Below, piece after piece: positions 11,722 to 21,234 of a stretch of 64,000 nt of DNA. The position numbers and the translations under genes were made by a program. Within the stretch, counting starts at the first letter, position 1. Each line of letters opens with the position of its first letter. The stretch lies in contig JBAIAC010000278.1 in assembly GCA_037349315.1 (NCBI GenBank), positions 558,001 through 622,000 on the forward strand. The letters run 5' to 3'. The notes under the pieces are model-generated. The model worked only from the letters and a program-made list of their open reading frames with translations. It was not told where the DNA came from and made no database searches. Source of the DNA: Chelydra serpentina (taxonomy: Eukaryota > Chordata > Testudines > Chelydridae).

Positions 11722-11795
11722 TCTCATAGACTTTAAGGCCAGAAGAGACCATCATGATCATGTAGTGTAGAATTCAGATCTCTTCATTCAGATGC
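11722..11795 (-). mobile_element. CR1 LINE 3' terminal fragment
   Basis: 'CTCATAGACTTTAAGGCCAG' then 'AGACCATCATGATCATGTAG' is the reverse complement of the turtle CR1 3' tail. Confidence 0.65.
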
Positions 11796-12924
11796 CTCCT
11801 AAAATCCCACTGCTTCCATCATGCCCACAGGAAATTAACTGTTAACTCTTCAACAAAACCAAAATCCATTCCCTCCTCTGGGCTACGCAGTTAGTGCCTC
11901 CTCTCGTTTCTGTACCTGTCTTTTAGGTCCCGATCCTGCAAACACACACTCCCAGGGGTAAATGCTTCCACCTATGCACTCAGTGGGTCTACTCATGAAT
12001 GTAAGTCTCCACCAGCCAGCTAAAGATCAGGATGGCTTTAAGAAGCTGCCAATCTGGCTTTTGTCAGGGCAACTTTTGGGAGCCCCTTGAAGAAAAGGAC
12101 TTGTTTAAACAAATAAATGATCGGTGCAACATGATGAGCTGAATAATTGTTTTCTGCACTTACAAGGTGTTTGTATTTCATTTTCCTGTCTGCCCCTGTT
12201 TGGGAGGGATAATGGAGCACCGCTTTAAATTGCTACCTCCGTGTCTTGAAATAACATCCAGTTCCAGAGACATATTTACATTGACTGCCACGGAGTGTGG
12301 AGGGGACGTAGTCTGGGGGCGAATGTGGCAGCTTCACTTTTGATCTCTGGTTGAACCGAGTTCAGAGGAGGAGGAGCCAGGGGACTTTGTTTGTGCTGTT
12401 GATACTGTAGCGGGGCTATTTTTATCATGGCTTTGGACCTGCAATTAGCTGAGTGTTACCTAACAGTGAAATCAAGGTGAAATCATAGAGCTGAAAAGCC
12501 ATAAAGAGCAGCTGTTGACATGTTCGCCAGTGAAATATTTGCCGGGGGGAGGAAGCAGTGGAACTAGACCTTTCACGGCACCACAAGATTACCGGACTTG
12601 TGTTTTACAGTATACTGCTCACAACCCTTTGCCAGTCATTTGTATAGGCTTTGTGGGGTAGCCTCTCCTCCTCCTCTCACCTTGTCCGCAAAGGAAGCGA
12701 AACTGGGGGGTTCCTAGCACAATTCTCTGGGAGCTGGGATTTGAGGAGTTTTTGGTAACTGGCTTCCCCAAAAGAAGATGGAATTAGGGAGATGACTCAT
12801 AGATTCCAAGATCAAAAGGCACCCTTGTGATGATGAAAATAGAGGGACAGCTGGAACTGTTTAGACAATAACTGCTAATCAGTCCCATGATATATTGCTT
12901 AAGCTTGTGATTAAGGCATAGATC

Positions 12925-13165
12925 TAGGAGTCAGGACTCCTGGGTTCTGTTCATGGCTGTGACACAGGCTTCATTTGGGCAGGTTACTTAACTTTTCTGT
13001 GCCCCAATTTTCCCATCTATAAAATGGGGATCGTAATCTTACTATAAAATGGGGATCGTAATCTTAAGACCTGAGACTTCGAGGGCTCTGAGACTTTCAT
13101 TTCAGTATTAGTCTGTAAAGCACTTTGAGATTCATGGTGCAAAACCAGAGCCCAACAGTAAGTGT
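12925..13165 (+). mobile_element. MIR SINE with internal 25-bp duplication
   Basis: 'GGAGTCAGGACTCCTGGGTT' head and 'GTAAAGCACTTTGAGATTCA' tail. The segment TATAAAATGGGGATCGTAAT... is present twice in tandem around 13018-13067. Confidence 0.8.
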
Positions 13166-13289
13166 ATTTTATTATGATTTTAGTCAAAGAAAGATCAAAC
13201 ATGGATAAGTGGTTTGACAGGGTCACTTTTTGATGGTGATTTCTAGGATCCTGCAAGAAAGCCCCTGGGTCCAAAGATCACTTTGGGGA

Positions 13290-13870
13290 AAAGGTCATTA
13301 TGTTGGTTTGAGGTGTGATGATGTTGTGTTGTGATGTCATGACATGGCTTCCTGGTGTGATCAGAGGATGATATACCATGATGAGCATCCTGAGGTTGAT
13401 GACGTTGGGTTGAACCGTAGCAACGTCCCGCTGTGTCCGAGTCCGGGACTGGGCTGAGGTGACATGCCGCATCACAGAGCTTTCATATGACAACACTGAA
13501 ATGCCCTGTCAAAACGTGTCATTGTGATAGGTGACATTTGAATGTGGTGAGCTTTTGCCCCGGGGTGGATTGACACGTCGGGGGTCAGGTAGCAGCGTGG
13601 CGACATGCCGCGGGGCAGTGCCACGTTGGGGGACGCCCCCCTAGGACAGTGAGGCGTGATGTCATGTTGCAGCAGGACGATGTCACGGTGTGAGGTATTA
13701 GCATGTGTTGCTGTGTCCCCGCATGGCACGGTGCCATGGCGCAGCGCCGGGGGGGGGGGGGGGGGGGGCACGAGGCCGCGTTGCCATGGCAGGGTGATGC
13801 ATCCCAGGACGATGATGCGAATGTGTCATGCTATGACGTGCTGCGGCACGGCATGAGGTCACTTTGCAGC
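13290..13870 (+). repeat. Degenerate GATGTCA/TGATG-rich tract
   Basis: Many imperfect copies of TGATGT, GTGATGTCATG, GATGACG and GATGTCACGG over about 580 bp, with no clean period. Includes a 20-base G run at 13749-13768. A similar tract lies at about 43100-43340. Confidence 0.5.
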
Positions 13871-13938
13871 CCATCAGCCTATAGGCCCACAGCTTGCTGG
13901 CTGCCTTGACCACAGGACCCGCCCTGCCTGCCAGACGG

Positions 13939-14084
13939 ACTACAATTCCCATCAGGCACCTGGGCCGTCGCTACAAGCCAATGGCGCCTCAGGGCGGCGG
14001 GACTACAATTCCCATGACGCCCCGGGCGGCGGAACGCAAGCGCCCTCCCCGTTACGGCGCCGGAAACTACAATCCCCATGATGC
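13939..14084 (+). promoter_or_regulatory. COQ10A: Three tandem ZNF143-like sites in COQ10A promoter
   Basis: ACTACAATTCCCATCAGGC (13939-13957), ACTACAATTCCCATGACGC (14002-14020) and ACTACAATCCCCATGATGC (14066-14084) all fit the ZNF143/Staf consensus. They are spaced 63 and 64 bp, all on the plus strand, 174 bp or more upstream of the start codon. A CCAAT box (AGCCAATGG, about 13976) lies between the first two. A TATA-less promoter fits a mitochondrial housekeeping gene. Confidence 0.75.
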
Positions 14085-14257
14085 ACCACGGCGCCGGTAC
14101 ACTCCCGCCTTGCTCCTTCTCGCCCCGCCCCCTGGCTGTGACGCGGTGGGCTCTATAGTGACGCGGTGACGTTGTGTGTGAGCGGGGGAGGGGTGAGTTC
14201 AGCGCGGCGGAGCCGGTGTCTGCGGCGGACGGAGCGCGGAGCCCGGACCCCTCCCCC

Positions 14258-14337
14258 ATGGCGGCCAGGCGGCTGCGCGCGATGCTGCGGCTGGGGGCGC
14301 GCCAGGGGCTGCGGCCGGGAGCGCCCCCGCCTGGCAG
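14258..14337 (+). CDS. COQ10A: COQ10A exon 1 (coding part)
   Basis: 80 bp, 26 codons plus two bases, ending CAG|GTGAGC. Encodes the Arg/Ala-rich start of the mitochondrial targeting sequence. No longer upstream frame is better supported; a stop-free extension is not conserved. Confidence 0.85.
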
Positions 14338-17300
14338 GTGAGCGGGCCGCCGGGGGGAGGGGCTGTGGGGGCAGAGAGGGGGTAGGGGGGCCAGGGCCCT
14401 AAGAGGGGGAGGGGCCATGGGGGCACAGAAGGGGGGTCTCTGGTGGGGAGGTGCCCAGAGGGGGAGGTCTCTGGGGGGAGGGGCCATGGGGGCAGAGAGG
14501 GGGGTCTCTGGCAGGGAGGTGCGGTGGGGGGGGGGGTCTCTGAGGGGAGGGGCCATGAGGCAGAGAGGAGGGTCACTGGGGGGGAGGGGCCCAGAGGGGG
14601 AGGTCTCTGGGGGGAGGGGCCATGGGGGCAGAGAGAGGGGTCTCTGTCAGGGAGGTGCAGGGGGGGGGAGGTCTCTGAGGGGAGGGGCCATGAGGCAGAG
14701 AGGAGGGTCACTGGGGGGGGAGGGGCCCAGAGGGGGAGGTCTCTGAGGGGAGGGGCCATGGGGGCAGAGAGGGGGGTCTCTGGCAGGGAGGTGCGGGGGG
14801 GGGGGAGGTCTCTGAGGGGAGGGGCCATGAGGGAGAGAGGAGGGTCACTGGGGGGGAGGGGCCCAGAGGGGGAGGTCTCTGAGGGGAGGGGCCATGGGGG
14901 CCAGGACCCTAAGAAGGGGTTTCTGGGGGGGAGGGACCCAGAGAGGGGGTCTGTGGGCAGGGGACACTTGTATGCGGCATTGGGTGCCCCGGAAGAGGCA
15001 GTGGGGACCCGGCCAGGGCCACTCACGTGCTGGGGGGGATGCAGCAGGGAATCTGGTGTTTTACCTTCGGGGGACCCGGCCCACACACCTGTTGCCAGAG
15101 AGATGGTCTTGTGGACAGCTCCCCTCCCAGCCTCACGACGTCCCTATGGCAACTTCAGCGATTGTCCGACGCGAGGGGAATTCTTCCCGGGCACGTCGCT
15201 TCCTTGAATGGAATTTAGCCTCTGGAACCAAAGAGCCAGACGTGAGCAGCTAGCTGCCTGCAGACCCTCGCCAAGACCCCCGTAAATCGCCTTAGCTGGC
15301 TGCTGACTCGCTGCAAGGGCTTGATAGACCACGGGGGGTCTATGGACCATGCACGGGCAGCCACTGACTTAAATGGGACCTAGCATCCCTGAAGCCCCTG
15401 GAGTTTGCTGGACAACGCTAGGCCTTTAGGTTTACCCTTCAGGGTAGGGGAGGTTGGTGCTGGTTTCTTTAGCAACGGAAGATGTTATGATAACATGTCA
15501 AGAGCTGTCCAGAGAGCGTCCTGCTTTGCAGGAAGAGGAAATAGGATCCAGATTCAGCAGCCACATGGGTGCAGCCCGGCGATCAGGTGCTAGTTAACGG
15601 GCGGTTGCCGGAGATGGCGGCTTGTAAAAGTCTCTCTTCAGTCGGAAAACACGAGGTTAACTCGACTGGAGGGTCTGAATTCAATGTCGCCTCTTGCCCA
15701 GGCTTTGCAAATGAATGTCCACCCTTTAAAAAGGCCTGGAGGTTTTGAGGGCTCGCACCTCCTCCAGCGATGCCCTCTGATGGGAAGTGCCATGCCAGGA
15801 AGTTGCTGCAATGCGTTGGTCTGCCAGCAATGCATCTGGCCGTCAGAACCTGCTTCTTGGCAGGTGGGAGCGAAATAATCAACAGCTGGGGTATAACCGA
15901 GGTGCTTTTCAGGTTCAGATCCCTCCGTTAGCACAGGGGACGCTCCCGGAGCTTGGAGCGGAGAGAGTTTAAGGGGCGTTGTGCATAGCTTTGAAATGGC
16001 GCACGGGCGGCTGCTCGGACGTGTTGGGTGTAAGAGATGCCGTGTTCTTCAGGGCAGAAGCCCTCTGCTATGCATCTGCACAGCACCGAGCACAGAATAA
16101 ATAACAGGAGTTGGCACCTTGCAGGCAATTCTTGAGTGTGTTTGCTTTGAGAAGCAACATGGGAGGGCTGGCAAAGCCCTCATAGCGGAAGGCTGTGCTC
16201 TTTGCTGCATGAATTCGTCTTGTCCTCTGCTGCACAGCGTCAGGCATAGAAATGGCTCTGAGCTTGGAGTCTGTCCCCTGGAGAGTGTCCATCCACGCAG
16301 GCAGGGCTGAGGGGGCCCAGGTGACCTCGAGGCTCATGTAGATCTCAGATGCGTCCGTTGTGCTTTCCTCTGCGCTGGAAGGAGAGGGGGCATCGGGCTG
16401 TCTGAACCTGGCGTGGCCCCAGCACACTGGAAAACAAAGACCTTTCCCCTCTGCTGGTGCCTCTGGGGAAGAGGGTGAGTGACCCGTTTTCAGATGCATC
16501 TATAAATATATGTAAGTGAACAGCCTGAGTGGAAAGTTTCCAGTGACGATGGAATGCGACCTCCTGATTGTGCTGGGTGGAAGCTGCCGGGGTGTTGGAA
16601 GGAAGTTCCTGAAGGCAGGAATGAATCTCGTTCCTAGTGTCTTTATCATGTCCAATTGCCGCCCTTCCAGCCGAACCGGAAGCTCGCTGGAGGGGGTTGT
16701 GAACTTCAGGACTCTGTTTGTTGGCGTTTAACCAATGGGATAAAACCCGACCAGTCTGAACTGTGTGCTGGGAGTCAGGAACTCCTGAGTTTTTTCCTGG
16801 TCGTGGGCAAGTCGCATTGCCGCCCTGTGCCTCAGTCTCCCCAGCTGGTCACTTCCTGCGCAGAAGGGGCGGTGAAGACCAGCGAGTGTTCTGAGTGGTC
16901 TGTTCCTGGCTGGCACGTGAGTGTCGCCTGCTGTCTCCAGCACCAGTGTCAAGTGGCGGAGAAGGGGGAGCGTTCGCCGTCGCACTCTGGATCGTCGACG
17001 CTGACTCGGGGGTTGTGGGAAATCAACCGTCCGTCCAGGCTGTCGTGGGAGGCCAACCACGCTAGCAGTGCCGCTCAGAGCGGGACCCTGCGGAGGGTGG
17101 GTCTGAACCCCAGCCTGCCAATGAGACGAGCGGAAGCCCGCTCCCGGCGTGCGCAGACATTCCAGCGGCGAGGGCTGTTAACCGCCTCTGGACTGTTTGC
17201 AGGAGAGCGGTCACATGTTGCTGGCTTCCCTTCTGTGTTTGTGATTCTCCTCTTGGCTGTGGTTGGCGTGCCAGGCCGTGGGGATCAAGGAACAAAAGCA

Positions 17301-20300
17301 CCAGCTGAAATTTCATCAGGGGGCGAGGTCCAGAGGACAAACTCCGAATGGGATACAAGGGAATTAGAGGCATGACCTGGGTAGTGAGCTCTGCCTCTAA
17401 CAGGCTGGGTGACCTTGGCAGATAAGTCCTGTTTTCAGTCAGTACCTCAGTTTCCCCATCTATCAGTCGGAGATAACACTGACTCACCTCGCAAGGGCCG
17501 TGGAGAAGAACCCACAGAACCCAGCATCAATAGGTCCTAACCAGCCCACCGTTACTGTCGATGACCCAATTTTTCCAGAGCGCCTTTCGTCCAGAGATAC
17601 CCAAGCGGCTGTAGGCTGCTGAACGGGGGTGGGAAGCAGCGGCCAGGGCAGTGGATCCGAGAGGAAATCTTGGCCAGTCGCTGCTCTTTCAGAAAGCGCC
17701 AGGCCTTGCTAACGTCCAGACAGGGCAGGGCAAACCAAGCCTCTGGGCCTTGTGACATCCTGCCAGGGTTTACAGTGCTGGCTACCGCTCCTGAAATCTC
17801 AGCTTGGCAGCATAGCCGGCGGGTATGGTTACCCAGCGATGGGTCACTGGTGCAGGGTGTTATTACAGCGCCTGCGGGAGAGCAGAGGAAACCTGCCAGG
17901 GTGGCACATTGCTTCCCCTGCCGCCCCCCTTCTCGAGAAATCCGGATACCCTCTGCCCCCGATCGGGGCCAGTGTTCGCTCCATATTGACGCGGAGGAGG
18001 GCAGAGGGGGCAGAGCTCAGCAGGGTGCCCTGTGTTTCACCAGCCACCCTGATGAAGGAGATGGGACAAGCGTGGTCCCTGTGCCCCATAGTGGGCCCTT
18101 CCCGGTGGCACCCCCTCCCCCCCCCCATCTCCCATCTGGTTCCTGGCTCCAAGAGCTTGCCACTCCTTATTGGCTTTCGGCCCACTCAGCTGAGTGCTGT
18201 TCCTGTGAATGAACCGAAGGGCTGCCCTCCTGATGGGCGGATTTCATGGCAGCTGTTGCGTAAGGCTGGCCGGGCACAGGGGAGGGGCCGTCTGCCTCTT
18301 GACTCAGCAGCAGGTGATCTGCCGCAGGGAGGAGAAGGTCAGGGTCTCCCTCGCTGGGAGCCCTCCCCAGCTGCCTCCACACAGATCTGAGTTACAAGCA
18401 GCAGGCGATGTAAATTGCCGCTGTCTGAGTGTGAGGCCTGCCCGCCAGCCGCTGGTCCTGCCCTACCATGGGGGGGCCACGAACTGGCTGGGAGCAGTTC
18501 ATGGCTCACAGGTGAGCTAGTGGGAGCAGGCTCCCCTCCGAGCCAGGGCTGACCTTGCTGCAGCGCTGGGTTGCAGGGAGCAGGGTGAGTGGTGGAGCAG
18601 GGGGCGCTCTCCCCTCGGAGATGGAGCTGATCCCAGGGCCCCCGCCCGGGGCCGTCTGTCCGAGGATCCGACTTCAAAGCTCAGGTCTGGGTCATGTGTG
18701 CTCGATACTCCTGAGGGCATTCTGCGCCAAAGAAATCAAAATGCTGCCCACAGTATGTTAAAATTCTGCACATTTGATTTGTCAAATAAATGTGGAGGCC
18801 CCAGCATGGCATTGGGGAGCACAGGCCACTGGCTGCAGAGAGGTGGGAGATCACCCTGCAGCTCTCCCAGGGACACAGGGGGGTCTGGGTGCCAGGGGAT
18901 CAGTGGTGGGGTCCAGACGCTGAGGGAGTGGGGTTGGTACAGTGGGGATCCAGGTGCGGGTAGCTTGTCGGGGTGGTCCAGATGCAGGGGAGTGGGGCTC
19001 GTCGGGGGGGTTCCCGTGCAGGGGAAGAGGAAGTCCCGTCCTCCCCAGCCCAGATGGGACTAGCAGCTGAGCCTGGCGCAGGGTAGAAGCCACCAGCCGG
19101 GTCTTCCCCAGTCCCTCCCCCTGCCCTACAGTGATTTACCTCTCTGCCGGCTGCCCTGGGCACCCGAAACATACTGATGAGGAGGGTCACATGACCGCTC
19201 TTGAGGCTTCCCTTTACTTCCCCATCAGAAGTCATTTTTCTGCGGGGAAGCAAAGAAATCTGCGGGGGACATAAACTCTGCGCATGTGCAATGGGGCAGA
19301 ATTCCCCCAGGAGTAGCTCATTAAACATCCCCTTGGTGGATGAGCAGGCGTCAGCGGCACCTTCACCGTGATACGGGAGTCGGCGACGCTTCCTGCCACA
19401 AACGCTAAACTGCTGCCAGGTCCCAACCCAGTGATGGTCGCATGGGAGCGGTGAAAAGATCGCAGCAAGCAGCACTTAGGGGGTGATGGATCTCCCGGGG
19501 AATGGGATTGGCATGCGAGAGGGAATTCCCTCGTCCTGGCTGGGGAGGGTGTTTCGCCTCCGTCGTCTCCCGCGGCCCCACTCGGCCTTGGGCTTCGCTA
19601 GTCTCAGCATCCGGTGACCCCTCGAAGGGGAGTAGCCCTCGCTCCCTTCCTCTGCCTGGCCAGGTGGGCTCCGGTCGCTCTCTGCTAATCCCGCCCCGTT
19701 TCCAGTTGCAGGGCCGTGTCTCTCTGTGGGATTCTGCTGAGCCGGATGCCTTGGGCATTAAACAGCCTGGACTGGGGCACTTGCGCCCAGCACAGCCGGA
19801 CGTTCATCAACCTCACAGGGCCTTTCACCAACAAAAGGAAGGAGTATTCGGAGCGGAGGATCATAGGGTAAGTGGCGTTGTCTGTGTTCCCCCCGAGGGG
19901 GACGGGATGGGGCTGGATTGAGAGCGCGAGGGGCTTTCCCTGCCTGCTCCAGCATGCTGCGTCCTTCATCCGCTTGCCCCAGCGCTGGGGCAAAAGGGGG
20001 AGTTTGGTCTCCAGGCCTCGGTCAACTCTTGCCCTGTCTGTGACGTGACGCGGGCCCCGCGAACCGGATTGAGACCCATGAAACTCATTGCACATGGGGG
20101 GGGTCCCTGGATGGCACCCAGTCGGGGGCAGTGGCGTTGAACCGGCGCCGTGGAGGCGAACAGTTCCCTCGCCCGGCCCAAGCCCCCGCGCTGCCCTGTG
20201 CCTGCAGGCCGGCGGCCCCGAGTCAGCCCGGGTGTCTCCCCCTGGCAGGTACTCCATGCAGGAAATGTACGAGGTGGTGTCCAACGTGGATGACTACAAG

Positions 20301-21234
20301 CACTTCGTCCCCTGGTGCAAGAAGTCGGTGGTGGTCTCCAAGCGCACGGGCCACGTGAAGGCTCAGCTGGAGGTGGGCTTCCCGCCCGTGCTGGAGAGAT
20401 ACACCTCCATCGTCACCCTGGTGCGCCCGCACCTCGTCAAGGTGAGGCTGCCGGGGAGCGCGCGGGGATTCTCCGGGTGGGGGCGGAGCCTGGCTTCCCA
20501 GCGCTCGACCGACGCTCCTGCTGTCCCTTCTCAGGCCATCTGCACCGACGGGAGGCTCTTCAACCACCTGGAGACCAGCTGGCGTTTCAGCCCCGGCATC
20601 CCAGGCTACCCCCGCACCTGCACGGTGGATTTCTCGGTAAGTCCCCCCCCGGCCGCTCCTCTCCAAGGGGTCCTCCCCTGCCCCAGCCAGTCGCCAGGAG
20701 GAGACCGAGCCAGGAGGTGAGCAGGGCGTGAAGTGCTGCCCTCAGCCACCCAGAAATTGCTCTTCGTGTCTCGAGGGAGAGAGAAGCAGGAGCAAATGGG
20801 CACATTTGGCTGAGAGGCGGGGCCTGGTGGTTGGAGCAGGGGAGGGGAGAGTCAGGACTCCTGGGTTCTCCTGGCTCTGTCCGTGGCTTGCTGGGCGAGC
20901 CTCTCTCTTGGCTCGGCCGCGGGGTTTGTGTGGAGGCGACCGTTGGCTGCGTGCTGAGTGCTGCCCCTGACTGCAGATTCTCTGCTGAGCGTTGCAGAAC
21001 ATGGACAGCCCCTGTCCCCCCGGCCCGACCTGCTCTGCCAGCCCCTCGTCTCTCTCTCCTCCCCAGATCTCCTTCGAGTTCCGCTCCCTGCTGCACTCGC
21101 AGCTCGCCGCGGTCTTCTTCGACGAGGTGGTCAAGCAGATGGTGGCGGCTTTCGAGCGGCGGGCGGCCAAGAACTTTGGCCCGGAGACGCGCATCCCCCG
21201 GGAGCTCATGTTTCACGAAGTTCACCAAACGTGA
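14258..21234 (+). CDS. COQ10A: COQ10A, mitochondrial coenzyme Q-binding protein
   Basis: COQ10A is a START-like (SRPBCC) lipid-binding protein of the inner mitochondrial membrane that binds coenzyme Q and is needed for its function in respiration. Exons: 14258-14337, 19706-19867, 20249-20441, 20535-20636, 21067-21234; the product is 234 aa. Residues 1 to about 60 are Arg-rich with few acids, as expected of a transit peptide. The conserved family block starts at [17 protein letters not shown] (65-81), continues [13 protein letters not shown] and FVPWCKKS, then [16 protein letters not shown] (exon 4), and ends at [10 protein letters not shown]. Length is close to the family (about 230-250 aa). 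COQ10B is the alternative; the ANKRD52-CS neighbourhood and close fit to the COQ10A sequence decide for COQ10A. A second in-frame ATG occurs at codon 9. Confidence 0.96.
14345..14950 (+). repeat. G-rich minisatellite next to COQ10A exon 1 donor
   Basis: Units of about 45 bp such as GGGGAGGGGCCATGGGGGCA / GAGAGGGGGGTCTCTG, organised into higher-order blocks of about 135-140 bp (the TCTCTGGCAGGGAGGTGC sub-unit recurs near 14505, 14640 and 14777). It starts within about ten bases of the splice donor. Long Gly-rich frames across it are artefacts. Confidence 0.85.
16745..16880 (+). mobile_element. MIR SINE fragment
   Basis: 'GTGCTGGGAGTCAGGAACTC', 'GGTCGTGGGCAAGTCGCATT' and 'TGTGCCTCAGTCTCCCCAGC' follow the MIR order. 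Confidence 0.75.
17378..17500 (+). mobile_element. MIR SINE fragment
   Basis: 'CTGGGTGACCTTGGCAGATA' then 'ACCTCAGTTTCCCCATCTAT' is MIR core sequence. Confidence 0.75.
18708..19313. mobile_element. Non-autonomous TIR DNA transposon (606 bp, TA flanks)
   Basis: Left end CTCCTGAGGGCATTCTGCGCC and right end GGGGCAGAATTCCCCCAGGAG are imperfect inverted repeats, with TA dinucleotides at 18706-18707 and 19314-19315. The TA duplication suggests a Tc1/mariner-type element. The interior (about 18840-19060) is G-rich imperfect repeat with no transposase frame. Confidence 0.7.
19706..19867 (+). CDS. COQ10A: COQ10A exon 2
   Basis: 162 bp ending ATAGG|GTAAGT. The acceptor region reads CCAG|TTGCAG|GG, so an alternative start at 19712 would remove two codons and keep the frame. 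Encodes the rest of the targeting region and the conserved [14 protein letters not shown]. Confidence 0.88.
20249..20441 (+). CDS. COQ10A: COQ10A exon 3
   Basis: 193 bp between CTGGCAG|GTAC and AAG|GTGAGG. Encodes the first half of the lipid-binding domain with [21 protein letters not shown] and [16 protein letters not shown]. Confidence 0.96.
20535..20636 (+). CDS. COQ10A: COQ10A exon 4
   Basis: 102 bp, 34 codons, phase 0-0, between TTCTCAG|GCC and TCG|GTAAGT. Encodes [18 protein letters not shown] and the conserved [15 protein letters not shown]. Confidence 0.96.
20822..20905 (+). mobile_element. MIR SINE fragment in COQ10A intron 4
   Basis: 'GGCCTGGTGGTTGGAGCAGG' and 'GAGTCAGGACTCCTGGGTTC' match the 5' part of MIR. 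Confidence 0.7.
21067..21234 (+). CDS. COQ10A: COQ10A exon 5 and stop
   Basis: 168 bp from CCCCAG|ATC to TGA (21232-21234). Encodes [20 protein letters not shown] and the conserved terminal [18 protein letters not shown]. Confidence 0.96.
   Translation: MSFEFRSLLHSQLAAVFFDEVVKQMVAAFERRAAKNFGPETRIPRELMFHEVHQT

Larger units (their letters stand above)
10562..13930. other. Intergenic region between ANKRD52 and COQ10A
   Basis: No coding sequence recognised. Contains MIR pieces, a TIR element (11327-11589), a CR1 tail, a MIR with an internal duplication (about 12925-13165) and a degenerate GATGTCA-rich tract (about 13290-13870). Confidence 0.65.
14338..19705 (+). other. COQ10A: COQ10A intron 1
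   Basis: 5.4 kb. Starts directly with a G-rich minisatellite (about 14345-14950), then holds MIR copies and a 606-bp TIR transposon (18708-19313). No further exon seen. Confidence 0.85.

Noticed and set aside
14199..15207. Long frames on both strands (295 and 254 codons) over COQ10A intron 1
   Set aside because: Products of a tandem repeat with repeating peptide units; no conservation or start context.
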